Under the pieces are notes generated by a model, which saw nothing but the letters and a program-made list of their open reading frames with translations, was not told the DNA's origin and did not search any database. Shown piece after piece: positions 7,542 to 16,081 of a stretch of 64,000 nucleotides of DNA; position 1 is the first letter of the stretch; the number at the start of each line of letters is the position of its first letter. This DNA is from CALCNS01 sp937897315. GTDB taxonomy: Bacteria; Bacillota; JAAYKD01. The position numbers were made by a program, and so were the translations under genes. The stretch lies in the NCBI GenBank assembly GCA_036744005.1, contig DAINOJ010000002.1, positions 155,351-219,350 on the forward strand, given 5' to 3'.

Positions 7542-9464
7542 TTGCAAAAAACGATACATGATTACTTAGATCAATTCAAAGAGCTGAAATGGGAAAACCT
7601 CAGTGAAAACACAGACTTGCTTGAGCAACGGGTAGGTGCACTTTATGCTCTGATGGCACAAGCCATGGGCCCGGAACGCTTGGTGGCACGTGCCGCCAAA
7701 ATGGAAATCGTGGATGTCGTCAGTGATGACGATGTGGTGAACCGAATATGGGGTTTGAAAAAGTTGCTCCATGGTGACCCCGCCAGCGAAAAACCTTCGC
7801 TGGAAGAGATCCCGGTCGTGTTGAATCAAATCGAAGAGGATTTAGCCGAATTTATTGCTAGGCGCTCCGTAGAAGACCGCTTGGAACGCATCGTTAGCGA
7901 ACGATTACAGAATCAACAAGAAATGTATATGCGGGATATCAAGCTTTCTCTTATAAAAGAAGAGAATGGACCTGAGACCGATATCACAATACGAAAACTC
8001 GAAGACCTCATTCGATTGGAAAAACGAAAAGCTCCCAAAATGGCCATGGAACAAATGAGACCTCATTCATTAGAAGAAGTCGTCGGGCAAGAACAAGCCA
8101 AAATTGCTTTGATGTCAAAATTGGCTACTCCATATCCGCAACATATTTTACTGTATGGACCGCCCGGAGTAGGGAAAACGACGGTTGCTCGATTGGTGTT
8201 AGAAGAGGCACGTCGTTCAAACCGATCGGCTTTTGGATCTGAGGCTCCTTTTATTGAGGTAGATGGTACTACTTTGCGTTGGGATCCGAGAGAGATTACC
8301 AACCCATTATTGGGTTCTGTGCACGACCCTATTTATCAGGGAGCTAGACGTGACTTAGCCGATAGTGCGGTGCCCGAACCGAAGCCGGGGCTGGTTACAG
8401 AAGCACATGGTGGCATTTTGTTTATCGATGAAATTGGTGAAATGGATTACCAGTTGCAAGCAAAGTTACTCAAGGTATTAGAAGATAAACGGGTCTTTTT
8501 TGAATCGGCTTATTATGATCCGGAGAATCCTAGCGTTCCAGAATACATTCATAAATTATTCACGGAAGGTGCCCCCGCTAACTTTATACTGATCGGTGCG
8601 ACCACTCGCAGTCCAGAGGAGATCAATCCTGCGATTCGTTCTCGCTGCGCCGAGGTTTTCTTTGATCCTTTGTACAAAAACGATATTGAAGAAGTGGTAC
8701 GAGGAGCCGCTCAACGGCTAAAGATTACTTTGGAAGAGGGAGCCGAAACACTCATTGCTTCTCATACAGATGAAGCACGAAAAGCCGTGAATATTTTGGC
8801 GGACAGCTATGGTTTAGTGATATCCCGAATGGAAGGCAAACTAGATCGACGTAAAAAAATCGAAGTCTCTATCGAGGACGTTCAGGAGATTCTACGAATC
8901 AGCCGAATTCCTCCCCAAATAGCTGGGAAAGCATCGATCGAAGGAAAAGTAGGTCAAGTATTCGGATTAGGGGCCTTTGGCTTCACAGGTAGTGTCTTGG
9001 AAATCGAAGTTGCTGTCTTCCCTTCTACCGAAGCAGGGAAAGGTCAAATTCGCTTTAACGATACAGCAGGCAGCATGGCTAAGGATTCCATCTTTGTAGC
9101 CTCCACGGTCATTCGAAAAATCCTTCATGTGAAATTGACGGACTTTGATGTTCATATCAATTTCATCGGTGGTGGCAATGTGGATGGTCCTTCCGCAGGA
9201 GCTGCATTAACAATGGCACTCATCAGTGCCATTCAAAATCGTCCACTTCGGCAAGACATGGCCATGACAGGCGAAATCTCTCTTCAGGGTCACTTAAAAC
9301 CGGTGGGTGGGCTATATGGGAAATTGTTTGGAGCTTCACGTGCCGGAATGAAAGCAATCATCATCCCTGAAGAAAATCGCAAAGAGTTGCCAGACCACAT
9401 GTATAATGTACAATTAATTCCCGTTCGAACCATTGAACAAGCAATGGAAATGATGTTGCTGTAA
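7542..9464 (+). CDS. lonC: LonC-type ATP-dependent protease
   Basis: About 640 residues from a TTG start at 7542 with TGGAGG eight bases upstream. A helical N-terminal region (1 to ~170) replaces the usual Lon substrate domain. The AAA+ module has Walker A GPPGVGKTT (about 206-214) and Walker B GILFIDEIGE. The Lon protease domain has the catalytic Ser in GPSAGA (about 551) and Lys in GGLYGK (about 594). This architecture matches the spore-lineage Lon family (LonC) of Clostridia rather than housekeeping LonA. It sits between rplI and dnaB, where many Firmicutes have no protease gene. Confidence 0.88.
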   Translation: MQKTIHDYLDQFKELKWENLSENTDLLEQRVGALYALMAQAMGPERLVARAAKMEIVDVVSDDDVVNRIWGLKKLLHGDPASEKPSLEEIPVVLNQIEEDLAEFIARRSVEDRLERIVSERLQNQQEMYMRDIKLSLIKEENGPETDITIRKLEDLIRLEKRKAPKMAMEQMRPHSLEEVVGQEQAKIALMSKLATPYPQHILLYGPPGVGKTTVARLVLEEARRSNRSAFGSEAPFIEVDGTTLRWDPREITNPLLGSVHDPIYQGARRDLADSAVPEPKPGLVTEAHGGILFIDEIGEMDYQLQAKLLKVLEDKRVFFESAYYDPENPSVPEYIHKLFTEGAPANFILIGATTRSPEEINPAIRSRCAEVFFDPLYKNDIEEVVRGAAQRLKITLEEGAETLIASHTDEARKAVNILADSYGLVISRMEGKLDRRKKIEVSIEDVQEILRISRIPPQIAGKASIEGKVGQVFGLGAFGFTGSVLEIEVAVFPSTEAGKGQIRFNDTAGSMAKDSIFVASTVIRKILHVKLTDFDVHINFIGGGNVDGPSAGAALTMALISAIQNRPLRQDMAMTGEISLQGHLKPVGGLYGKLFGASRAGMKAIIIPEENRKELPDHMYNVQLIPVRTIEQAMEMMLL

Positions 9465-9491
9465 TAAAACTCGTGGTTGGGAGGTGTTATC

Positions 9492-10820
9492 GTGCCGGAA
9501 CAAAACATGCCTCATAGTCCGGAAGCAGAACAGTCGGTTTTGGGATCCTTAATCATTGAGAGAACTGCAATAACTAGTGTCATGGAAGAATTAGTAGAAT
9601 CCGACTTTTATCGAGAAAGCCATCGGTTGATTTTTGCTGCCGCTTACGCTTTATATGCTCGCGGAGAACCCCTAGACTTGATTACACTGATTGCCGAATT
9701 GCGGAGAAGACAGCATTTGGAGTCGGCAGGGGGGTTGGCTTACCTCAACCAATTGACGGCTCTCGTTCCGACCACGGCAAACCTTCCTAACTACATTAAA
9801 GAAATCCAAGACAAAGCCATGTTACGTGCGATGATTATGAGTTCTCATAAAATCACGAATTTGGCTTTCACCGGAGAAGAATCTGCCCGCGATATTTTAA
9901 ACACAGCTGAAAAAGAGTTTCTTCAAATCGCAAATCGTCGTGGAGGTGGATCCACCTATTCTTCCATAGGGAATATTCTGTTTCAGACGTATACCGATTT
10001 GGAAACATTGATGAATAAAAAAGGTAATGTGACCGGAGTTAGCACTGGTTTTTACGAATTGGACCGCTACACCGCTGGTTTTCAAAACTCGGATCTCCTC
10101 ATTTTAGCTGCTCGTCCCGGCGTGGGCAAAAGTACTGTGATGACCAATATTATGCAGCATGCCGCAATTATTGCGAAAGTACCCTCGGTCTTCTTCAGTT
10201 TGGAGATGTCGAAAGAACAGTTAGCACAGAGAATTCTATGTTCAGAATCGAGCGTTGATCTCTACAAACTAAGAAATGGTTTCTTGGAAGATAGCGACTG
10301 GGAAAAAATCACAAAAGCGATTGGCCCTCTATCTGCCGCCCCGATTTATATTGACGATACCCCTTCTCTTTCCGTTGTGGAGTTTCGTTCTAGGCTGCGG
10401 CGTATGAAGGCCGAGTTGAATATCGGGTTTGTTGTTATCGATTACTTGCAACTTATGACGCTCGACAGTAAGCCTGAATCGAGGCAACAAGAGATTTCAT
10501 TTATCTCTCGTACCCTAAAAGCCGTAGCCAAAGAACTGAACGTACCCATACTTGTCGCTTCTCAGTTGAATCGAAGTGTGGAGAGTAGAAATGACAAGCG
10601 ACCCATGATGTCCGATTTGTTGGAATCAGGTGGTATTGAAGCGAATGCTGATATTGTCATGTTCTTGTATCGCGATGATTACTACAATCCAACCAACAGC
10701 ACAGACCCAAACGGAGCCGAATTGATCCTTGCAAAACAGCGTAATGGTCCAACCGGAACCGTCAATCTCTTTTTCTTAAAAAATATCAATCGTTTTGTCA
10801 ATAAAGACATCAACAAGTAA
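9492..10820 (+). CDS. dnaB: Replicative DNA helicase
   Basis: About 442 residues from a GTG at 9492 with GGGAGGTG upstream. The N-terminal helical domain opens with the classic PHSPEAEQSVLGSLI. A linker follows, then a RecA-type motor with Walker A ARPGVGKST and Walker B FVVIDYLQLM. The C-terminal SDLLESGGIEANADIVMFL and RNGPTG segments are DnaB hallmarks. It unwinds DNA ahead of the replisome as a hexameric ring (called DnaC in B. subtilis). The order rplI-(lonC)-dnaB follows the Firmicute pattern. No intein or other insertion is present. Confidence 0.97.
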   Translation: MPEQNMPHSPEAEQSVLGSLIIERTAITSVMEELVESDFYRESHRLIFAAAYALYARGEPLDLITLIAELRRRQHLESAGGLAYLNQLTALVPTTANLPNYIKEIQDKAMLRAMIMSSHKITNLAFTGEESARDILNTAEKEFLQIANRRGGGSTYSSIGNILFQTYTDLETLMNKKGNVTGVSTGFYELDRYTAGFQNSDLLILAARPGVGKSTVMTNIMQHAAIIAKVPSVFFSLEMSKEQLAQRILCSESSVDLYKLRNGFLEDSDWEKITKAIGPLSAAPIYIDDTPSLSVVEFRSRLRRMKAELNIGFVVIDYLQLMTLDSKPESRQQEISFISRTLKAVAKELNVPILVASQLNRSVESRNDKRPMMSDLLESGGIEANADIVMFLYRDDYYNPTNSTDPNGAELILAKQRNGPTGTVNLFFLKNINRFVNKDINK

Positions 10821-10835
10821 GGAGACCACGATTCC

Positions 10836-12218
10836 ATGACAAAGAAATATGATGTAATCATCGTAGGAGCAGGTCCGGCTGGTATTTTCTCGGCTTTGGA
10901 GCTTAGTAAGTTACAGCCCCATTGGAACATTCTCATTTTAGAAAAGGGTCAGGATATTCAAAAGCGTTATTGCCCCATGCACGATAAGCACATCCCATGT
11001 GCTCATTGTCGACACTGTGCCATTACTTCCGGCTGGGGAGGAGCGGGAGCTTACTCAGATGGTAAACTCACCCTTACCACCGAGTATGGTGGCTGGTTGG
11101 GAGACTTTATCGGTAAACGAGACTTAGAATCAACCATAGCTGAAGTAGATCAGATTTATCTGGATTACGGTGGCAGTCCTATTGTTTACGGTATGGACGA
11201 AGAAAAAGTCAAGGAGATTCAACGCCAAGCTGCCACAGCAGATTTAAGGTTAATTCCCGCCAAGATTCGTCACTTAGGCACCGATAAGAACTATGAGATT
11301 CTTCTCAACATGAGGAAAGATTTGCAAGATAAGGTAGAGGTGCGAACTGAGACGGCTGTAGAACAATTCTTGGTGAAAGATCACATTGTGACCGGTGTTG
11401 TACTCAAAGATGGAACTCATATTGAAGCTCGTTACATTATTGCAGCTCCCGGCCGTGAGGGTCATGAGTGGTTTTCTGAAGAAGCCAAGCGGTTAAAACT
11501 GCCAACCACCAATAATCAAGTCGATATCGGAGTAAGGGTTGAATTACCTGCAGTGGTCATGGCACATTTAACAGATGCGATTTACGAATCAAAATTTATA
11601 TATTACTCTCGTTCCTTCGACGACCAAGTTCGTACCTTCTGTATGAATCCATACGGGGAAGTCGTAATGGAAAACACACGAGGTTTAGTCACAGTCAACG
11701 GGCATAGTTACGCAGATCAACGTACTGAAAATACTAATTTTGCTCTACTGGTTGCTAAAACCTTTACTCAACCGTTCAAGGAACCCATTACGTATGGAAA
11801 GAACATTGCGGCTCTAGCCAACATGCTGGGTGAAGGTGTCATTGTACAGCGTTTGGGAGATTTACAATCGGGACGACGCTCTACACATGAACGTATTCAA
11901 CGTGGTTTAGTTACCCCGACTCTCATGGAAGCAACACCGGGTGATTTAAGTTTGGTTCTTCCATATCGACATTTGGTTAGCATTATGGAGATGCTGGAAG
12001 CACTGGATAAGGTCGCTCCCGGAGTAGCCAGCCGTCATACTCTACTATATGGTGTAGAAGCCAAATTCTACTCCAATCGTATGCAAGTGAGTAGCGAGCT
12101 AGAAACACAAGTGCGAAACCTTTTTGCTGTTGGAGATGGAGCAGGTATCACACGTGGTTTGGTCCAAGCTTCTGCTGCTGGTTTAGTCGCCGCTAGAGCG
12201 ATTGCCCAAAGAAACTAA
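10836..12218 (+). CDS. FAD-dependent oxidoreductase (COG2509-like)
   Basis: 460 residues. The N-terminal dinucleotide site is VIIVGAGPAGIFSALEL. A cysteine-rich stretch (CPMHDK, CAHCRHC) lies near residues 48-65, followed by SGWGGAGAYSDGKLTL. The C-terminal FAD motif is FAVGDGAG. This matches the large uncharacterised NAD(P)/FAD-dependent dehydrogenase family COG2509. The cysteines could bind metal or be redox active; that is inference. The gene follows dnaB by 15 bases with GGAG upstream of ATG, so it is likely co-transcribed with the replication genes. The substrate is unknown. Confidence 0.8.
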   Translation: MTKKYDVIIVGAGPAGIFSALELSKLQPHWNILILEKGQDIQKRYCPMHDKHIPCAHCRHCAITSGWGGAGAYSDGKLTLTTEYGGWLGDFIGKRDLESTIAEVDQIYLDYGGSPIVYGMDEEKVKEIQRQAATADLRLIPAKIRHLGTDKNYEILLNMRKDLQDKVEVRTETAVEQFLVKDHIVTGVVLKDGTHIEARYIIAAPGREGHEWFSEEAKRLKLPTTNNQVDIGVRVELPAVVMAHLTDAIYESKFIYYSRSFDDQVRTFCMNPYGEVVMENTRGLVTVNGHSYADQRTENTNFALLVAKTFTQPFKEPITYGKNIAALANMLGEGVIVQRLGDLQSGRRSTHERIQRGLVTPTLMEATPGDLSLVLPYRHLVSIMEMLEALDKVAPGVASRHTLLYGVEAKFYSNRMQVSSELETQVRNLFAVGDGAGITRGLVQASAAGLVAARAIAQRN

Positions 12219-12281
12219 GAATAAAGAACTTATAGTAAACTGTTTTTGCAAAATTCTTTGAAAAACAACAGGCCTTTTACA

Positions 12282-12310
12282 TTGACAAGTAGGGTTTCGT
12301 TGTGTATTAT
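12282..12310 (+). promoter_or_regulatory. tRNA operon promoter
   Basis: Consensus TTGACA (12282-12287), 17-base spacer, TATTAT (12305-12310), 21 bases before the first tRNA. Confidence 0.82.
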
Positions 12311-12331
12311 ATACAAGCATGGTTTTGCAAA

Positions 12332-12406
12332 GGGATACTAGCTCAGGGGTAGAGCACCCGCCTTTTAAGCGGGGTGTCGATGGTTCGATCCCATCGTATC
12401 CCACCA
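12332..12406 (+). tRNA. tRNA-Lys (anticodon UUU)
   Basis: A full cloverleaf can be drawn: acceptor GGGATAC/GTATCCC, D stem GCTC/GAGC, anticodon stem CCCGC/GCGGG with loop CTTTTAA (anticodon TTT), T stem GATGG/CCATC with TTCGATC, and encoded CCA. It reads AAA and AAG codons. Confidence 0.95.
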
Positions 12407-12411
12407 GTTTT

Positions 12412-12487
12412 GGGAGCTTAGCTCAGTTGGTAGAGCATCTGCCTTACAAGCAGAGGGTCAGCGGTTCGAGCCCGTTAGCTCCCACCA
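12412..12487 (+). tRNA. tRNA-Val (anticodon UAC)
   Basis: Cloverleaf: acceptor GGGAGCT/AGCTCCC, D stem GCTC/GAGC, anticodon stem TCTGC/GCAGA with loop CTTACAA (anticodon TAC), T stem AGCGG/CCGTT with one G-U pair, and encoded CCA. It lies five bases after tRNA-Lys under the same promoter. Confidence 0.95.
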
Positions 12488-12490
12488 CAC

Positions 12491-12522
12491 AAAATACTTC
12501 ACTTTCGTGAAGTATTTTTTTT
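12491..12522 (+). terminator. tRNA operon terminator
   Basis: A 10-bp perfect stem (AATACTTCAC 12493-12502 with GTGAAGTATT 12507-12516), TTTC loop, then a run of eight T. Confidence 0.93.
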
Positions 12523-12647
12523 ATGCCTTTTGGTTACAAACCAAACTACCTTCGATACATACATATGTCTTATTCGCAAGTCCAACCGCATAATGAGAGA
12601 AGAACCAAGATTATTTTAGAAAATACATCAATTTCCATCAAATACCA

Positions 12648-12676
12648 TTGACGAAATATGCCGTTAATGATAATAT
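12648..12676 (+). promoter_or_regulatory. Promoter of the AbgT-type transporter gene
   Basis: TTGACG (12648-12653), 17-base spacer, TAATAT (12671-12676). It predicts an unusually long leader of about 150 bases. Confidence 0.6.
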
Positions 12677-12682
12677 CTGCAT

Positions 12683-12836
12683 TAGAATTATTTCCATTTT
12701 CTTAACAATTCGTTCTTACTTTGGACATATTCGAACGAAGTTGGGTGAAAGGGGGTGCTTTCGTCAAATAACACTTAAAAGAGAAGTTCGTTCCAAGGTT
12801 ATTCTCGTCATCAAATTTGATTGAAAGAGGGATAGC
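12683..12836 (+). promoter_or_regulatory. Structured 5' leader of the AbgT-type gene
   Basis: TTCGTTC occurs at 12709-12715 and again at 12787-12793. Its complement GAACGAA lies between them at 12733-12739, so the centre can pair with either side but not both. A small GAAAG/CTTTC hairpin (12747-12763 region) and a perfect ATCAAATTTGAT palindrome (12810-12821) follow. No known riboswitch consensus was recognised. The rest of the 350-base gap (12523-12647) shows no gene. Confidence 0.4.
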
Positions 12837-14372
12837 ATGAACAAAGAGCAGGAAATGAAAAATTCTGGTCCGCTTTCTGCGATATTGAATGGTCTGGAGT
12901 GGCTGGGTAATTTGTTACCAACCCCCCTCACCATCTTCACTTTCTTATTTGTATTTCTCGCTATTATCTCGTTTATTTTATCGAGTACCGGTTTTAGTGC
13001 CACAAATTTTACAACCAATGAAGTTGTCACCGTACAGAACTTCTTTAGCAAAGCAGGTTTGCACTGGTTATTGGGTAACTTGGTCAAAAACTTTACCGGC
13101 TATGCACCTTTAGGCATGGTATTGGTTATGTCCATTGGTATTGGCTTGTGTGAAGAAGTGGGTCTGCTTAATCATATGATTAACAAATCTTTAAAAAATT
13201 TACCTGCTTTCTTGCTTCCGTATCTCACCATTTGTATCGGTGTTGTCGGGCAAGTGGCTAGTGACTCTGCCCAATATATTATACCTCCGCTCGCTGGTGC
13301 TCTTTACTTTAGCAAGAAGCGAAATCCCATCGTAGGTGTTCTTACTGCCTTTACCGGAGTGGGTCTAGGATACTTAGGAAATCCCCTCTTCACCACTACC
13401 GATGTTTTGGCCACAGGCATCACGAATACTGCTTTGAAAGCGATGAACAACGGATTATCGGTGGATGTAACAGCCAACTATTATTTCAAAGTAGTATCGT
13501 TCTTATTTATCGGTATCGTTTTAGGTTTCGTCTCCGATAAGTTTATTGAACCTCGTTTTGGGGCAATGGACTTCAGTAAAGCCAAAGCTTCCTCTGGCAC
13601 AGCATTCGTAGAATCCGATGCACAACGCAAGGGCTTGACCGCTGCCGGTATTGTAGCTCTAATCTATGTAGCAATTATTGCTTTAGGTATGGCTATGCCA
13701 GGTGTCTTGCTTCATGAAAAAACAGGGTTGTTGGGCTCTATGTTCTTGTCCGGTATAGTGCCGATCATGTGGGGCTTGTTTATGGCCTGTGGTTTGGCCT
13801 ATGGATTTGCTTCCGGTGTCTTAAAAGGCGAAGCCAGTGTGGCAAAAGCCTTGGCCAAGCGTATGGCAACCATGGGCAGTTATATCATTATGGCTTTCAT
13901 GATGGGACAATTTATGGCGTTGTTTGATTGGACCAAGTTAGGTACCATCTTATCAATTAAAGGTGCTATTGCTTTGGAAGAGGCGAACTTCACCGGCTTC
14001 CCGCTCATCATTAGCTTTATCATTTTCGTCGTTCTGCTCGATTTCCTCATGAGCTCTGCCTCTGCTAAGTGGACGTTGCTTGCTCCTGTCTTTGTTCCTA
14101 TGTTAGTGTATTTAGGATATCATCCCGCATTTATCCAAGTGGCATATCGAATTGGAGATGCCGGTGCGAACATCATGGGACCCACTAATGCCTTCTTATG
14201 GATGTTGCTCGATCACTGTAAAGAAATGTATGATCCCAGCTTGAAATTCGGTAAATTCCTCTCCACCCAAATGGTATTCACCGTGGTTTCTCAAATTGGT
14301 TGGTGGGTCATCCTATTCCTCTTCGTTCAATTCAACTTCCAAATCGGTCCTGGCGTCAGTGTTCTCCTCTAA
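12837..14372 (+). CDS. AbgT-family transporter
   Basis: 511 residues with 10 or more membrane helices. The two family hairpin signatures are visible: VASDSAQYIIPP in the first half and SSASAKWTLLAP in the second. AbgT proteins import p-aminobenzoyl-glutamate (E. coli) or, in other members, export antimetabolites such as sulfonamides, driven by ion gradients at the cytoplasmic membrane. The start ATG has AAAGAGGG upstream. An M20 amidohydrolase of the type that cleaves such substrates lies 3 kb away on the other strand. The direction of transport and the substrate are not shown by sequence. Confidence 0.85.
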   Translation: MNKEQEMKNSGPLSAILNGLEWLGNLLPTPLTIFTFLFVFLAIISFILSSTGFSATNFTTNEVVTVQNFFSKAGLHWLLGNLVKNFTGYAPLGMVLVMSIGIGLCEEVGLLNHMINKSLKNLPAFLLPYLTICIGVVGQVASDSAQYIIPPLAGALYFSKKRNPIVGVLTAFTGVGLGYLGNPLFTTTDVLATGITNTALKAMNNGLSVDVTANYYFKVVSFLFIGIVLGFVSDKFIEPRFGAMDFSKAKASSGTAFVESDAQRKGLTAAGIVALIYVAIIALGMAMPGVLLHEKTGLLGSMFLSGIVPIMWGLFMACGLAYGFASGVLKGEASVAKALAKRMATMGSYIIMAFMMGQFMALFDWTKLGTILSIKGAIALEEANFTGFPLIISFIIFVVLLDFLMSSASAKWTLLAPVFVPMLVYLGYHPAFIQVAYRIGDAGANIMGPTNAFLWMLLDHCKEMYDPSLKFGKFLSTQMVFTVVSQIGWWVILFLFVQFNFQIGPGVSVLL

Positions 14373-14398
14373 TTCTTCTCTATTCAAAAAACTTAAAA

Positions 14399-14440
14399 AT
14401 ATACCACCAGGGGGGGCTATCCCCTTGGTGGTATATTTTA
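14399..14440. terminator. Bidirectional terminator between converging genes
   Basis: ATACCACCA (14401-14409) pairs with TGGTGGTAT (14426-14434), extended inward by GGGG/CCCC. AT-rich tracts lie on both sides. It serves the AbgT-type gene (plus) and probably trpB (minus). Confidence 0.85.
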
Positions 14441-14452
14441 TAATACCGTGTT

Positions 14453-15658
14453 TTATTCGGTGAGGTGGAGTTGTTGGGTGTAGCGGGCAATGGCAGCAAC
14501 ATCTTTATCGCCGCGACCCGACAGATTGATGAGCAGAATTTGATCTTTACCCATAGTAGGTGCCATTTTCATGGCCTGTGCCACAGCGTGACTGCTTTCT
14601 ATGGCGGGGATAATTCCCTCAGTGCGCGATAGCAATGTGAAGGCTTCGACTGCTTCATCATCGGTTATTGCTACATAGGTACCCCGTCCACTGTCACGCA
14701 AGTGAGCATGCTCAGGACCTACACCGGGATAATCTAATCCCGGAGATATGGAATAAACCGGAGCCATTTCCCCTTTCTCATCGAGATTGAAATAAGTATG
14801 CATACCATGGAAGGTAGCCGGCTTCCCTAGTGTTAAGGTAGCCGCATGATCCGGCGTATGTATGCCCCGTCCAGCTGCTTCACAACCAATGAGTGCCACA
14901 TCACGATGCGGTATAAACTCATAAAATGCACCAATCGCATTACTACCGCCACCTACACAAGCAATGACTGCATTGGGTAGGCGACCTTCTACAGCTAAGA
15001 TTTGCTCCTTGGCTTCTCGGCCAATAATCGATTGAAAATCACGAACCATTTCCGGAAACGGATGGGGACCCACTGCAGATCCTAATAAGTAATAGGTATC
15101 AACGTGTCTTTCCACCCACGCCATGAGCGCGGCATCGACAGCATCTTTCAATGTTTGAGTCCCTTCCTTTACTGCGTGTACTTTGGCTCCCAGTAACTCC
15201 ATGCGAAAGACATTTAATGCTTGTCTTTGCGTGTCTTCGTAACCCTGATAGATTTCACACTCCATGTCCATCAGTGCAGCAGCGGTAGCCGTTGCTACCC
15301 CGTGTTGGCCGGCACCGGTTTCTGCTATGAGTCTTTTCTTGCCCATGCGTTTTGCCAGCAGTGCTTGCCCAAGTACGTTATTGATTTTGTGTGCTCCGGT
15401 ATGATTTAAATCTTCGCGCTTTAAATAGATTTTCGCTCCACCTAAATGTTCACTTAATCTTCTGGCATGATACAACAACGATGGACGACCTGCATATTCC
15501 AAGCAGAGTCGTCGAAACTCATGTTGAAAAGCAGGGTCTTTCTTGGCTTCTTCATATGCTCTAGCAACTTCTTGAACCGTCTCAACCAAAATAGGGGGAA
15601 CAAATTGACCTCCGAACTCTCCGAAAAATCCTGCTCTGACGTTGTTTGTTTCACTCAT
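14453..15658 (-). CDS. trpB: Tryptophan synthase beta chain
   Basis: About 401 residues, the length of conventional TrpB1. The ATG at 15658 has GGGTGA five bases upstream. The opening GFFGEFGGQFVPP, the PLP lysine in HTGAHKIN, ETGAGQHG, and the phosphate-binding GGGSNAIG loop are all intact. The enzyme condenses indole with L-serine to give tryptophan. No trpA or other trp gene is adjacent. The upstream leader is a tryptophan-specific T-box, so expression should rise when tRNA-Trp is uncharged. Its role may be indole salvage, or trpA lies elsewhere. Confidence 0.96.
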   Translation of the reverse strand: MSETNNVRAGFFGEFGGQFVPPILVETVQEVARAYEEAKKDPAFQHEFRRLCLEYAGRPSLLYHARRLSEHLGGAKIYLKREDLNHTGAHKINNVLGQALLAKRMGKKRLIAETGAGQHGVATATAAALMDMECEIYQGYEDTQRQALNVFRMELLGAKVHAVKEGTQTLKDAVDAALMAWVERHVDTYYLLGSAVGPHPFPEMVRDFQSIIGREAKEQILAVEGRLPNAVIACVGGGSNAIGAFYEFIPHRDVALIGCEAAGRGIHTPDHAATLTLGKPATFHGMHTYFNLDEKGEMAPVYSISPGLDYPGVGPEHAHLRDSGRGTYVAITDDEAVEAFTLLSRTEGIIPAIESSHAVAQAMKMAPTMGKDQILLINLSGRGDKDVAAIARYTQQLHLTE

Positions 15659-15731
15659 GGCTTTCACCCGATTTCATTCGATGGCATGAAACAATCCTTT
15701 CTTTTTTTGTTGAGGTATGGCTCGCAGGGTA

Positions 15732-16015
15732 TAAAAAAAGCCTTCATCCCCTATGAAGGGACAAAGGCTTAAAAAGCTTCTGCGGTACCACCCAATTTGA
15801 CAACTATGACGTTGCCCACTTTATCGCATACCATCATATGCGCTCCCCTAGATAACGGAGGAAGTTGCCGTCAGTGCCTACTCTCGTAAAAAATCAACTC
15901 TACGATTTCTGACTGCCCTCACAAGTCCATTCGACAAAAGGGTTGTTACCGCACTCCCAGCAACGGCGGCTCTCTGGAAACAAACATTTTTGTTTACTCG
16001 TCTTGTTCAATGGTT
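15732..16015 (-). promoter_or_regulatory. T-box leader, tryptophan specifier (UGG)
   Basis: Read on the minus strand it has the stem I hallmarks (GACGAGTA, AGAGAG, GCTG), then a specifier loop GAATGGACT whose UGG codon (15927-15929) reads tryptophan. The T-box TGGGTGGTACCGC (15781-15793) pairs with the tRNA acceptor end. The terminator stem AAGCCTT...AAGGCTT (15739-15770) ends in a T run. Binding of uncharged tRNA-Trp favours the antiterminator and turns on trpB. Confidence 0.95.
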
Positions 16016-16022
16016 TGTGATG

Positions 16023-16051
16023 ATTATAGCTAGCAATGTGATGCTTGTCAA
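16023..16051 (-). promoter_or_regulatory. trpB T-box promoter
   Basis: Consensus on the minus strand: TTGACA (16046-16051), 17-base spacer, TATAAT (16023-16028). Confidence 0.9.
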
Positions 16052-16081
16052 TAGTTTATTTGAAAATAATAGTAGCAGAGA

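Noticed and set aside
12683..12836. A tetrahydrofolate or other known riboswitch before the AbgT-type gene
   Set aside because: The expected conserved elements could not be found; only alternative simple pairings are visible.
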